A stretch of 64,000 bases of DNA from Flavobacterium reichenbachii (GTDB lineage Bacteria > Bacteroidota > Bacteroidia > Flavobacteriales > Flavobacteriaceae), in contig NZ_MUHF01000011.1 in NCBI RefSeq assembly GCF_002217435.1, positions 1 through 64,000 of the forward strand. Reading direction: 5' to 3'. The translations under genes were made by a program, and so were the position numbers. How positions within the stretch are numbered: the first letter of the stretch is position 1; each line of letters begins with the position of its first letter. Below the pieces are notes generated by a model, which had not been told where the DNA came from, did not search any database, and saw only the letters and a program-made list of their open reading frames with translations. Positions 45,276 to 52,906 of the stretch are shown here, in pieces.

Positions 45276-46985
45276 ATGATTTTCTGTACAAAAAAAGCCA
45301 CACTGTTTTTTGTGTTATATGCCTTTGTTTTTTTTACAAAATTACACGCTCGAGAACTATCTTCTTCTTCTGATTTAATTAAAAATATTGAATCTATAAT
45401 TCTCAAAGAAAAAAATACTAAAAAAGACACAATAGCATTAAAAAAACGTCTGTCTTATTTAAAGGAATCTTCTAATAAAAAATCCCATATTTTATATGAT
45501 GCGCTTCTGGCAAATGGTTTTTCTACTTTTTTTGATAAAACAAATAAGAGAAGTGAATATTATTTTCTAAAATCAATAGAAGAAGCCAAAAAGCATAATG
45601 ATCCTGCGCTCCTTATTTGGACGCAATTGAATTATTCGCAATACTTGTACTACTATTGTCAGATTGACAAACTAATTCCAATTGTACTTGAAACAATGGA
45701 AGAAAGTAATAAAATTGATCCCTTGGATATGATTTTGCCTCAGGAAACTTTTAAATTCTTTGGCTGGATCATGTCTACAGTAGAAGATGATTCTGCTATT
45801 AATTTCTATAAAAAATCGATGCAGTACCTGACAAAACCTTCTTCAGAATCTGCCGGGGTTTTAAATGCAATTGGAAACTGTTATCTTAGAAATAAAGATT
45901 TATCAAATGCAATGCGATACTTAAATGAATCTGAAGCAGTTGCATTAAAAATTGGTGACAGTATCAGATATGCAAAAATATTAGGTGATAAAGCACTCAT
46001 TTATGAAAAAAAGGGAAATCTAAAAGCGGCTTCAGATCTTTTAAAGCAAGATATTTCTTATTCTAAAAAATTTAAAATTGATAGGAATGAGATGTATGCT
46101 TCTATATTATTTGCCAAAATTCTTTTAAAACTAAAAGATACAGCTCAACTTGAAAAAATTTTAGATAGAGCGGGAGAAATTGCAAGTTCAAAATCTTACT
46201 ACAGAAGTTCACTTAAAGAGGTGATCGAATTAAAGCTTATTATTTTAAACGGCAAAAACTCTGCAAAAGAGTTAATATTAAGACGCCAGCTCAAATTGAT
46301 TGAAGAATATTTACTGAAAACAGACGGTAATACCGTATTGCAAAGGTCCTATTGGCTTGTTCAGAAAAAAAAGCATGACGATAATACCAGAAAAATTCAA
46401 CTGCAATTAGAACAAGAAGCAAGCATGAAGAAAATCTATATTATAATTTTACTCTTAACGATTGTATTAAGTTTTACGACTTACCATTCTTTAAATAAAA
46501 GACTAATATCCAAAAAAATAAAACTTGAAAATGATAAATTATTTTTTGAAAAGATGCTTAAGGATGCTAATTCTAATATAGATACTTATGCTGAATACCT
46601 CAAAAATAAAAATAAAAAGATATCAATTTTAGAAAATGAACTTAATGAACTTAAAAACTTTTCTTCTGAAAATATACAAGATGAAAACGGAAAACTTCAG
46701 GAAATATTGAACTCCCATTTAATGACAGATGAAAATTGGGGTGCTTTTAAAAGAGCGTTCATAAAACAACACGGTGATTTTTATAATACCATAATTGAAA
46801 ATTTCCCAGAATTAAAAGAATCTAATCTTAAAATAATAATGCTTCAAAAATTAGATTTTAATAACTACGAAATGTCGAATTTATTAGGCGTAACGATTGA
46901 TGCGATCAAAAAAAGCAAACAGCGATTAAAGAAAAAATTAGGAGATAAATATGATTTACTTTTTGAGATTATAGATAATAGATAG
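45276..46985 (+). CDS. Membrane-tethered TPR protein with C-terminal LuxR-like HTH
   Basis: 569 residues. An N-terminal hydrophobic segment (about 8-25) is followed by TPR-like helical repeats (about 50-370; SAGVLNAIGNCYLRNKDLSNAMRYLNE). One membrane helix lies at about 385-404 (IYIIILLLTIVLSF) and a coiled coil at about 410-470. The C-terminal helix-turn-helix (about 515-569) reads LKIIMLQKLDFNNYEMSNLL and GVTIDAIKKSKQRLKKKLG. By domain order the TPR part is outside and the DNA-binding part inside, a one-component transmembrane regulator common in Bacteroidota. It is divergent from the giant surface-protein operon, its most likely target. Confidence 0.83.
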   Translation: MIFCTKKATLFFVLYAFVFFTKLHARELSSSSDLIKNIESIILKEKNTKKDTIALKKRLSYLKESSNKKSHILYDALLANGFSTFFDKTNKRSEYYFLKSIEEAKKHNDPALLIWTQLNYSQYLYYYCQIDKLIPIVLETMEESNKIDPLDMILPQETFKFFGWIMSTVEDDSAINFYKKSMQYLTKPSSESAGVLNAIGNCYLRNKDLSNAMRYLNESEAVALKIGDSIRYAKILGDKALIYEKKGNLKAASDLLKQDISYSKKFKIDRNEMYASILFAKILLKLKDTAQLEKILDRAGEIASSKSYYRSSLKEVIELKLIILNGKNSAKELILRRQLKLIEEYLLKTDGNTVLQRSYWLVQKKKHDDNTRKIQLQLEQEASMKKIYIIILLLTIVLSFTTYHSLNKRLISKKIKLENDKLFFEKMLKDANSNIDTYAEYLKNKNKKISILENELNELKNFSSENIQDENGKLQEILNSHLMTDENWGAFKRAFIKQHGDFYNTIIENFPELKESNLKIIMLQKLDFNNYEMSNLLGVTIDAIKKSKQRLKKKLGDKYDLLFEIIDNR

Positions 46986-47111
46986 TTCGATACTAATAAA
47001 ACAACTGGTATATTATTTGTGGACTTTGTGACTGATTATTGGAGAAAACGATCAAATTGACCATTCTTTTTCAGTTCTTCTATTTCTTTTCGATCAAATA
47101 GATGAAGTTCT

Positions 47112-47333
47112 TTAAGGAATTGATTCTTCTAATGCAAAGCTGCTAATGCTTGCTTGTAATTCTCTTTTTCCAGGTATTTCAGTTTTTTTTCCTAGATGTT
47201 CTTTTCCAAGAATGATTTCAAAGGCTCTGTGCTGCGACTGGTCGATCGACTCCTTAAAATCGACGGATTTTGACGATTTACAGGAACTTATAATTAAAAA
47301 AAGAAATGCTGCCAGTAAAATGCCAAACTTCAT
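47112..47333 (-). CDS. Small lipoprotein of unknown function
   Basis: About 73 residues from ATG 47333 (MKFGILLAAFLFLIISSC, lipobox at Cys18); an upstream ATG at 47348 adds five residues. The mature part is short and charged (ESIDQSQHRAFEIILGKEH, KRELQASISSFALEE). Small lipoproteins of this kind are common in Flavobacteria. It is convergent with the TPR-HTH regulator and not linked to another gene. Confidence 0.55.
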   Translation of the reverse strand: MKFGILLAAFLFLIISSCKSSKSVDFKESIDQSQHRAFEIILGKEHLGKKTEIPGKRELQASISSFALEESIP

Positions 47334-47453
47334 CTTATTATGGTTCAATTGGCTTCAGATGGAAAATTTACTGAGAATACAGAGTTGAAAATTATTTATT
47401 GTACTAACGTCCACTTAGTATATATCGAAGGCTATAAAGCAGTATAAAAGAAA

Positions 47454-47485
47454 AAAACCTGTAAATCTTTCGATTTGCAGGTTTT
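47454..47485. terminator. Recurrent terminator hairpin, copy 4
   Basis: AAAACCTGTAAATC (47454-47467) and GATTTGCAGGTTTT (47472-47485) pair with one mismatch. It lies downstream, on the reverse strand, of a second hairpin and the tRNA-end fragment of site C. Confidence 0.72.
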
Positions 47486-47520
47486 GCTACATATTCTGAA
47501 TTTTTAAATTAAAAGCAAAA

Positions 47521-47550
47521 AAAAAGTCCTAATTTTCATTAGGACTTTTT
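47521..47550 (-). terminator. Terminator directly behind the tRNA 3'-end fragment of site C
   Basis: AAAAAGTCCTAAT (47521-47533) pairs perfectly over 13 bp with ATTAGGACTTTTT (47538-47550), 4-nt loop, one base from the tRNA end. It is the terminator that would close a full tRNA gene on the reverse strand. Confidence 0.75.
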
Positions 47551-47551
47551 T

Positions 47552-47573
47552 GTGGGGAGAGCAGGATTCGAAC
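47552..47573 (-). repeat. tRNA 3'-end fragment, candidate attachment site C
   Basis: Same tRNA end as sites A and B (reverse strand GTTCGAATCCTGCTCTCCCCAC, lacking only the first G of the T-stem). 54 bp further, TGCACCGATTCTGCACC (47628-47644) is identical to the repeat at site A. Flanking similarity to site A continues to about 47735. The region 47645-47797 holds no gene. Confidence 0.7.
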
Positions 47574-47627
47574 TTTATGTATTGAGATCCCGTCTTTATT
47601 ACGTTTTTATAAATGTCTTGAACCTAA

Positions 47628-47644
47628 TGCACCGATTCTGCACC
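47628..47644. repeat. 17-bp direct-repeat motif next to attachment site C
   Basis: TGCACC-GATTC-TGCACC, identical to the motif at 16457-16473 and at nearly the same distance from the tRNA end (54 against 52 bp). Candidate integrase arm-binding site (inference). Confidence 0.55.
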
Positions 47645-47797
47645 CAAATTCAATTTTACTATTTCACCATTAAATCATTCACAAAATTTTAAGTACTAAC
47701 GTATTAACAGACAGTAGTATTATACTTTTTGTTTTGCAAATATAAGCTCTTATATGATCATTGTGTTACATATCATCAATTTTATATTTGATAAAAA

Positions 47798-48985
47798 CTA
47801 AAAACTAATAAAATCATAAAGGGATTTATTAATATTCTCGAACTCTGCGATTGTCTTAAAGCCTAGAAATGTATGTCTTCTCTTTTTATTATACCAATTT
47901 TCGATATATTCGTATACTTGTACTTTCATTTGTTTCCTCGATACAAGATCATTTCCAACAAGCAATTCAGCTTTAAAAAAATTAAAAAAACTTTCACATA
48001 CTGCATTGTCAGTAGAATTTCCTCTACCACTCATACTTCGTCTAACCAATTTATTAGAGTCCAATGTATTGGTAAACATTTTATTTGCATATTGAACACC
48101 TCTATCGGAATGGAATATTAATTCTTTGGTAATTTTCCTATTTTTAACAGCCATTTTCCAAGCACGGAGAGTAGTTTGTCTGGTACTCATTCCATAGCTT
48201 AAACTCCATCCAATAATTTTCCTGTCAAATAAATCCATAATAATTGTGAGATACATAAAGCCTATGATAGTTTGTATGTATGTGATGTCTGAAACCCATG
48301 CACTAGCAGGCTCACCAACTGTGAATACTCTATTTAATAAATTTGGTGATACATAATGATTATGGTACGAATCAGTTGTTACCTTAAATTTTCTTTTAAC
48401 TTTGCTGCGAAGACCTAGCATTTTCATGTAAAATTTTACTGACGGGTATTGTATTTTAAATCCCCTTCTTTGAAGTTCTTTTGTAATTTTAACACCGTCA
48501 TATTTTTTCTTAAATTCATAAAATATAGATGTAATTTCTTCTTTATATAAAATTATTCGGGTTTCTGTATCTGAAAGCTCTTGTTTTTTTCGATTATAAT
48601 ATGTAGTTCTTGATACTTCTAATACGGTACACATTTTTATTATTGAAAATTTAGATTTATTATTTTCAATGAAATCTTTAGTCTTTACATAGCCTTGAGA
48701 AGCAGGTTCAGTTCCTTTTTTTAAAATTTCAAGTGTTATTTTTGAATCTTTAATTTTCTTTTCCAGGTTAGCAATTATGGTTTGCTCAGGAGTTAATCTT
48801 AAATAACCTGCTCCGCAAAAGCTTCCTGTTCCAAACTTTTTATATTCTTGTCGCCATCTGGATAAAATCTTTGCGGTTATTCCAAGCTCTTCTGCAATAA
48901 ATTTAGTTTGACTCTTGCCTCGCTCATAAGTTTGTTTAACTGCGTTCTCTTTGAAAGTCCGATCATAAATTCTACGTTTTTTCAT
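47798..48985 (-). CDS. IS3-family transposase, single-ORF form
   Basis: 395 residues. An N-terminal helix-turn-helix (about 1-60; TFKENAVKQTYERGKSQTKF, ITAKILSRWRQEYKKFG) is followed by a leucine-zipper-like coil and the IS3 HTH_21 region (about 150-200). The rve integrase core shows D233 (WVSDITYI), D294 (HSDRGVQYA) and E331 (NAVCESFFN). OrfA and OrfB equivalents are in one frame, without the usual frameshift. The C-terminus (RRHTFLGFKTIAEFE) is complete. No convincing terminal inverted repeats were found. It stands 4 bp from a paralogue in the same orientation. Confidence 0.9.
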   Translation of the reverse strand: MKKRRIYDRTFKENAVKQTYERGKSQTKFIAEELGITAKILSRWRQEYKKFGTGSFCGAGYLRLTPEQTIIANLEKKIKDSKITLEILKKGTEPASQGYVKTKDFIENNKSKFSIIKMCTVLEVSRTTYYNRKKQELSDTETRIILYKEEITSIFYEFKKKYDGVKITKELQRRGFKIQYPSVKFYMKMLGLRSKVKRKFKVTTDSYHNHYVSPNLLNRVFTVGEPASAWVSDITYIQTIIGFMYLTIIMDLFDRKIIGWSLSYGMSTRQTTLRAWKMAVKNRKITKELIFHSDRGVQYANKMFTNTLDSNKLVRRSMSGRGNSTDNAVCESFFNFFKAELLVGNDLVSRKQMKVQVYEYIENWYNKKRRHTFLGFKTIAEFENINKSLYDFISF

Positions 48986-48989
48986 AGGC

Positions 48990-50120
48990 TTAAAGTTGGT
49001 AATTTATAATAGCATGCCCTTTATTGTAGATTTCAAGATATTCAAATATTTTATCACTCATCTGTTTTTTTGTTAGAAGAACCTTTAAATCTATGAGTCC
49101 AAATTTAAGGGAATTAAAAAAGCTCTCAGAAATAGCGTTGTCAGAATGATTTCCTTTGCGACTCATACTGCGTCTTATAAACTCGTATGAGTCTAATATA
49201 TTACTTAACATCTTGTTAGTATATTGGATTCTTCGATCAGAATGAAATAGTAAATCCTTCTTTATTGGTCTATTTTGAACAGCCATTTCCCAACATGGTA
49301 TAATAGTTTCTTTGATAGTTAATCCATTACTAAGGCTCCATCCAATAATTTTTCTGTCAAATAAATCCATAATAATAGTTAAGAATAAAAGCCCTTCAGC
49401 CGTTTGCATTTGACTTATCCCGGAGACCCAGACCATAGATGGATTTTCAACATTGAATTGCTGATTTAAAACATTAGGAAAAGCATACGGATTAGCGGTT
49501 AGAATTCTTTTAAATTTAGCATTTCTTCTAACTTTGCTAACCAGACCTAGTTTTTGCATATGTACAGAAACTTGGCCTGTTTTTATTTTAAAGCCTCTAC
49601 TTTGTAATTCGGCAGCAATTTTTGAACATCCATATATTTCATGGTATTCAAAAAATATAGAAGTTATCTCTTCATGTAACAAATTTACTCTACGTTGTAT
49701 TGTCGAAATTACCTGATTGTTCCAATTGTCATATGTAGTTTTTTCTGTACCTAAAACTTTACACATTTTTGTAATCGTGTACTTATCTGTATGGCTTTTA
49801 ATAAAATCGTAAATTGTAAGTTTTCCACCAGAAGTATATTTACTTGCATTTTTAAAAATTTCAAGTTCAAGTTCTGATTCTTGAAGCTCATGTTTAAGTT
49901 TCCTTTTTAGTTTAGAAAATCGTTTTTGTTCTGGGTCTAATCTTGTGGAGCTACGACCACAAAAACTTAATGTTCCAAATTCAAGAAATTCCTGTCGCCA
50001 TCGACTCATAAACGTAGTCCTAATACCAAGTTCTCTTGCACCTTTTGTGAGACCTACTTCAAATCCTAATTGGACTGCTTTCACTTTAAATTCTCGGTCG
50101 TAAAATTTACGTTTTTCCAT
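48990..50120 (-). CDS. IS3-type transposase paralogue with a lost catalytic Asp
   Basis: 376 residues, colinear with its neighbour at 47798-48985 and alike at roughly half of positions by eye, with the same HTH opening (REFKVKAVQLGFEVG, SRWRQEFLEFGTLSFCG). The second and third acidic residues are kept (D295 in HSDRRIQY, E332 in AISESFFN). The first Asp is replaced by Gly234 (WVSGISQM, codon GGG), and GlyValGlnTyr has become ArgIleGlnTyr. The C-terminus is shortened and altered (YNKGHAIINYQL). It is expected to be catalytically dead, yet the frame has no stop or frameshift. It is either early decay or a retained DNA-binding protein. Confidence 0.85.
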   Translation of the reverse strand: MEKRKFYDREFKVKAVQLGFEVGLTKGARELGIRTTFMSRWRQEFLEFGTLSFCGRSSTRLDPEQKRFSKLKRKLKHELQESELELEIFKNASKYTSGGKLTIYDFIKSHTDKYTITKMCKVLGTEKTTYDNWNNQVISTIQRRVNLLHEEITSIFFEYHEIYGCSKIAAELQSRGFKIKTGQVSVHMQKLGLVSKVRRNAKFKRILTANPYAFPNVLNQQFNVENPSMVWVSGISQMQTAEGLLFLTIIMDLFDRKIIGWSLSNGLTIKETIIPCWEMAVQNRPIKKDLLFHSDRRIQYTNKMLSNILDSYEFIRRSMSRKGNHSDNAISESFFNSLKFGLIDLKVLLTKKQMSDKIFEYLEIYNKGHAIINYQL

Positions 50121-50317
50121 CTCTTAAAGTTTAAGTTCTATTCTTATGTGAATTTACGAAATATAATAGTGCTGATATATAATGATTTAAAGTTAATTTA
50201 TGTGTACTAAAAAGTAAGCTTAACGGGATATGTCGTTTCATAAGATCAGACATTTAAATTAATAAGAAAAGTTGAAATATTACTAACTTTTTGTATCTTA
50301 GAGTAAAAGCTATTTTT

Positions 50318-50530
50318 ATGGAAGTTAAGGTTGAACTATTAGAAAAAGCGCTCAAAATTCTGGCCCAAAATGCTGGCAAGTCGAACACGTTAGAAGAATT
50401 AACAATGGCTGTAATTCCGAATGACCTCTTAAATCACGATATTTCGTCTGAAAGAGAATATCAAGCTCAAGTTTTAAACGCACTTACTAGTTTAGAAAAT
50501 GGATGGTATGATAGAATTAAATTCAGATAA
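50318..50530 (+). CDS. Small protein of unknown function
   Basis: 70 residues from ATG 50318 (MEVKVELLEKALKILAQNAG ... SLENGWYDRIKFR); in-frame codons upstream to 50291 lack a good start. It is strongly helical and charged, without membrane segment or Cys. A 30-codon frame (50530-50622; MIQALLLWKEFQEYKSK) begins in a TAATG overlap with its stop and may be the start of a lost second gene. No family recognised. Confidence 0.45.
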   Translation: MEVKVELLEKALKILAQNAGKSNTLEELTMAVIPNDLLNHDISSEREYQAQVLNALTSLENGWYDRIKFR

Positions 50531-51163
50531 TGATACAAGCTCTATTACTTTGGAAGGAATTTCAAGAGTACAAAAGCAAAATTTTATTTTCAATATCTTT
50601 AATGATGTGTTTTTTGCATTAAGAAATAAGACAAGAATCATCCTAATTTTACAAGCCTGTTCAAATTACATAATATAATCTTTAAAATCAGATGGACCAT
50701 CGAAATACGATTAATTAATTTTAAAAAATAGCAAAAGAGCAAATATTTCTATTTGCTCCTTTTTGTAATGATATATACTTTAATTAGACAAATACCTTCG
50801 TAAAGTCACTTTTTAAAAGTGGTAACCTGGGTATATTATTATCTTAAAAATTATCGAAAAAGAGAAAACTCCAATACTTGTCTATAATCTGGAAGTTGAT
50901 GGTAATCATAATTATTTTGTTAGATAATTTTTTAAAGCATTTTCCCGTGTCATTTATAAATGAAGGCATTACAATCGAACACCTAATTCCTATATTTTTA
51001 TTGATAAGCTTAGTAAAAATCTCTAATTTCTTATTTATATGAGGTTGAAGTGTATACTTATTTATTATACAGTTCTTTTAAATAGAAAAGGCCATTTTAT
51101 TTTTTTAGATTTTATTTCATATTTTTATTCTAAAAATGAAAATATAACTTTTAAAATTATCGA

Positions 51164-51188
51164 AAGGTGTTCGACTGTCGAACACCTT
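51164..51188. terminator. Terminator behind the tRNA-Ser 3'-end fragment
   Basis: AAGGTGTTCGA and TCGAACACCTT pair perfectly over 11 bp around CTG, with T-rich sequence on both sides. On the reverse strand it lies 52 bp downstream of the tRNA end of site D. Confidence 0.78.
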
Positions 51189-51240
51189 CTTTCACTATAA
51201 ATGATTAATTTTTTAATACAATATTTTCATACGATTGGAA

Positions 51241-51261
51241 CGGAGAAAGAGGGATTCGAAC
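51241..51261 (-). repeat. tRNA-Ser-like 3'-end fragment, candidate attachment site D
   Basis: The reverse strand reads GTTCGAATCCCTCTTTCTCCG, the classical T-loop, T-stem and acceptor end of a serine tRNA; the rest of the tRNA is missing. A 12-nt part (CCTCTTTCTCCG) recurs in inverted orientation at 55131-55142, also followed by a terminator. The two may bracket the 51.2-55.1 kb segment. Confidence 0.65.
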
Positions 51262-51314
51262 AAAAATGTAACATCCCGCTTTTATACTGCATTTTAATAT
51301 TTTTTTCTGAACTG

Positions 51315-51331
51315 TGCCACGAATCTGCCAC
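51315..51331. repeat. 17-bp direct-repeat motif next to attachment site D
   Basis: TGCCAC-GAATC-TGCCAC, a perfect direct repeat of a hexamer with 5-bp spacer, 53 bp from the tRNA-Ser end. Same architecture as sites A and C although the tRNA is different. Confidence 0.55.
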
Positions 51332-51697
51332 GGAAATTTTCAGTGTTTTTATAAATATTGAAAAGTTCCGGAGCGGATTATCAGTTTAAATAATATTGTA
51401 ATTCTTAATTGATTGAAAGGACAAATTTATGCATTTTTGTAACATACTAGACAAAATGTTAAACAAAACAATTAAGTATAACGGAAATGGAGTTGAAGAG
51501 TAAATTAAGTTAAGATTATAGTGTTCTTTCTAATTCTCCAGTTTTTGTTATCACATCCATATTGGATATGTATGAAAAAGCTTTATATCTTTAATGAAGT
51601 TTAAAATACCTAAACTTTGTCATCGTTTTTTTATTTTTCTGATTTTTAGATTATTTTTCAGGTAATAAAATCAAATGTAGAATTAATATAATCTTTT

Positions 51698-52513
51698 ATG
51701 GATACATTCGCTGAAGACTACAGAAACTTGCAGTTTGCCAGTATGAGTGCGATGAGGAGCTGCACGTGCATTATCATGCTGAATAAGACCAGCTATAAAG
51801 CCCATGGAACAGGCGTGTTTATTCAGATTCAGAATCACTATTTCCTTGTATCGGCCGCCCATGTTATGGACAAACACGGAGAGTTTTTCATTTTTCTGTC
51901 ACAGGAGAAAGAGATAATATATCCAGGGGGTGATACCTACATCAATCGAACAGAGAATCGCGAAAAGGACGAGCTAGATATTGCAGTCCTCCGATTGGAC
52001 GACGACTGTCTGCCGCATATCAAGAGATCTTATAGTTTTGTGCAGGCCGAGGATCTAGCCATCAACCACATCTTCCAGCCTTGGGAATATTACTCTTTTC
52101 TGGGATTTCCCGCCAGCAAGGCAAAAGTCAAATATAAAACCGACATTTTCGGCATCACCATGCTATTTCATCTCACAGCTCCCATAGGAGCTGAATATTA
52201 CGAAGAGTTTGGGCGAAATCCTTATGTAAATGTTGTGGCGACGTATAATAAAAAACAGGTGTATGACGGCAGAAAAGGAACTTATGGCACAGGTCCGGAC
52301 CTTTATGGCATCAGCGGTTGCGGGTTGTGGTTCAGCGATCCTTCAGATTTGACAACTGGAATCATAAAGCCCAAACTAACGGCGATAATGACTGACTGGT
52401 TCACTAAGAACAAAAATATAATCATAGGTACCCGCATTGATGTTGTGACAGGATTGATCAACAAGTTTCTGGATATTGATTTTCCGGAATCGAGGATTGT
52501 AAGGATAAATTGA
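51698..52513 (+). CDS. Cytosolic trypsin-like serine protease
   Basis: 271 residues with a recognisable chymotrypsin-fold triad: H55 (HYFLVSAAHVMDKHG), D94 (ELDIAVLRL) and S206 (YGISGCGLW), with an oxyanion-type GTGVFI strand before the His. There is no signal peptide or membrane helix, so it acts in the cytosol. The coding DNA is visibly richer in G+C than its flanks, a sign of transfer. Proteases of this type are found as effectors in bacterial defence and signalling modules, but no sensor or partner gene is adjacent here. Substrate unknown. Confidence 0.8.
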   Translation: MDTFAEDYRNLQFASMSAMRSCTCIIMLNKTSYKAHGTGVFIQIQNHYFLVSAAHVMDKHGEFFIFLSQEKEIIYPGGDTYINRTENREKDELDIAVLRLDDDCLPHIKRSYSFVQAEDLAINHIFQPWEYYSFLGFPASKAKVKYKTDIFGITMLFHLTAPIGAEYYEEFGRNPYVNVVATYNKKQVYDGRKGTYGTGPDLYGISGCGLWFSDPSDLTTGIIKPKLTAIMTDWFTKNKNIIIGTRIDVVTGLINKFLDIDFPESRIVRIN

Positions 52514-52906
52514 AGTGCGGCCTATTGGTACAATCCATGCTGTTTTTGTTTTTTGTTCCGGCAGTTTTCAAAAGAATATAGGAAAAAAGAATCTAACCAG
52601 TGGACCGTTTGTAGATGTAGAGTACTTCAAAACATGAAAGGCGGACAAAGGGAATCGGAATCTGTTATTCGCAGCATGTGGTGGACTGGACAGTATAATT
52701 TACCCTGTTTCGAATTGAATATGCTGCGTTAAAATCCTTTCAAACAGCTAAAAAAGGAAGTCTTATATTCTATTCTAATACTATTAAATAAATTAAATCT
52801 GCTCTGTTAAGAAAAGAGTTATTAACATGTGCTGATATTTTTGAAGCAGGAAAAGCCAGGAAAGATTTATCTTAGCAACAGCATATTTAATTTTTTAAAG
52901 GGCATT
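52514..52906. other. Intergenic gap without recognised content
   Basis: 393 bp between the protease and GNAT genes. The first half keeps the higher G+C of the protease gene, the second half is A/T-rich. No hairpin, gene or promoter stands out. Confidence 0.6.

Larger units (their letters stand above)
50531..51697. other. 1.2-kb accessory gap with two hairpins and attachment module D
   Basis: No intact gene. GAGCAAAT/ATTTGCTC (50737-50758, followed by CTTTTTG) is a terminator-like stem. AAGGTGTTCGA/TCGAACACCTT (51164-51188) is a strong one. The tRNA-Ser-like end at 51241-51261 and its 17-bp repeat at 51315-51331 follow. The remaining sequence is A/T-rich and gives no protein-like frame; a frame at 51201-51389 runs through the tRNA fragment and is not a gene. 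Confidence 0.6.

Noticed and set aside
47760..50200. Terminal inverted repeats and target duplication around the transposases
   Set aside because: Flanks were compared by eye and no convincing pair was found, so IS ends are not annotated.
50530..50622. 30-codon frame in TAATG overlap with the 70-residue gene
   Set aside because: Too short and with no recognisable motif; mentioned only as a possible remnant.
51201..51389. 62-codon forward frame
   Set aside because: It runs antisense through the tRNA-Ser end and the 17-bp repeat; the composition is not protein-like.
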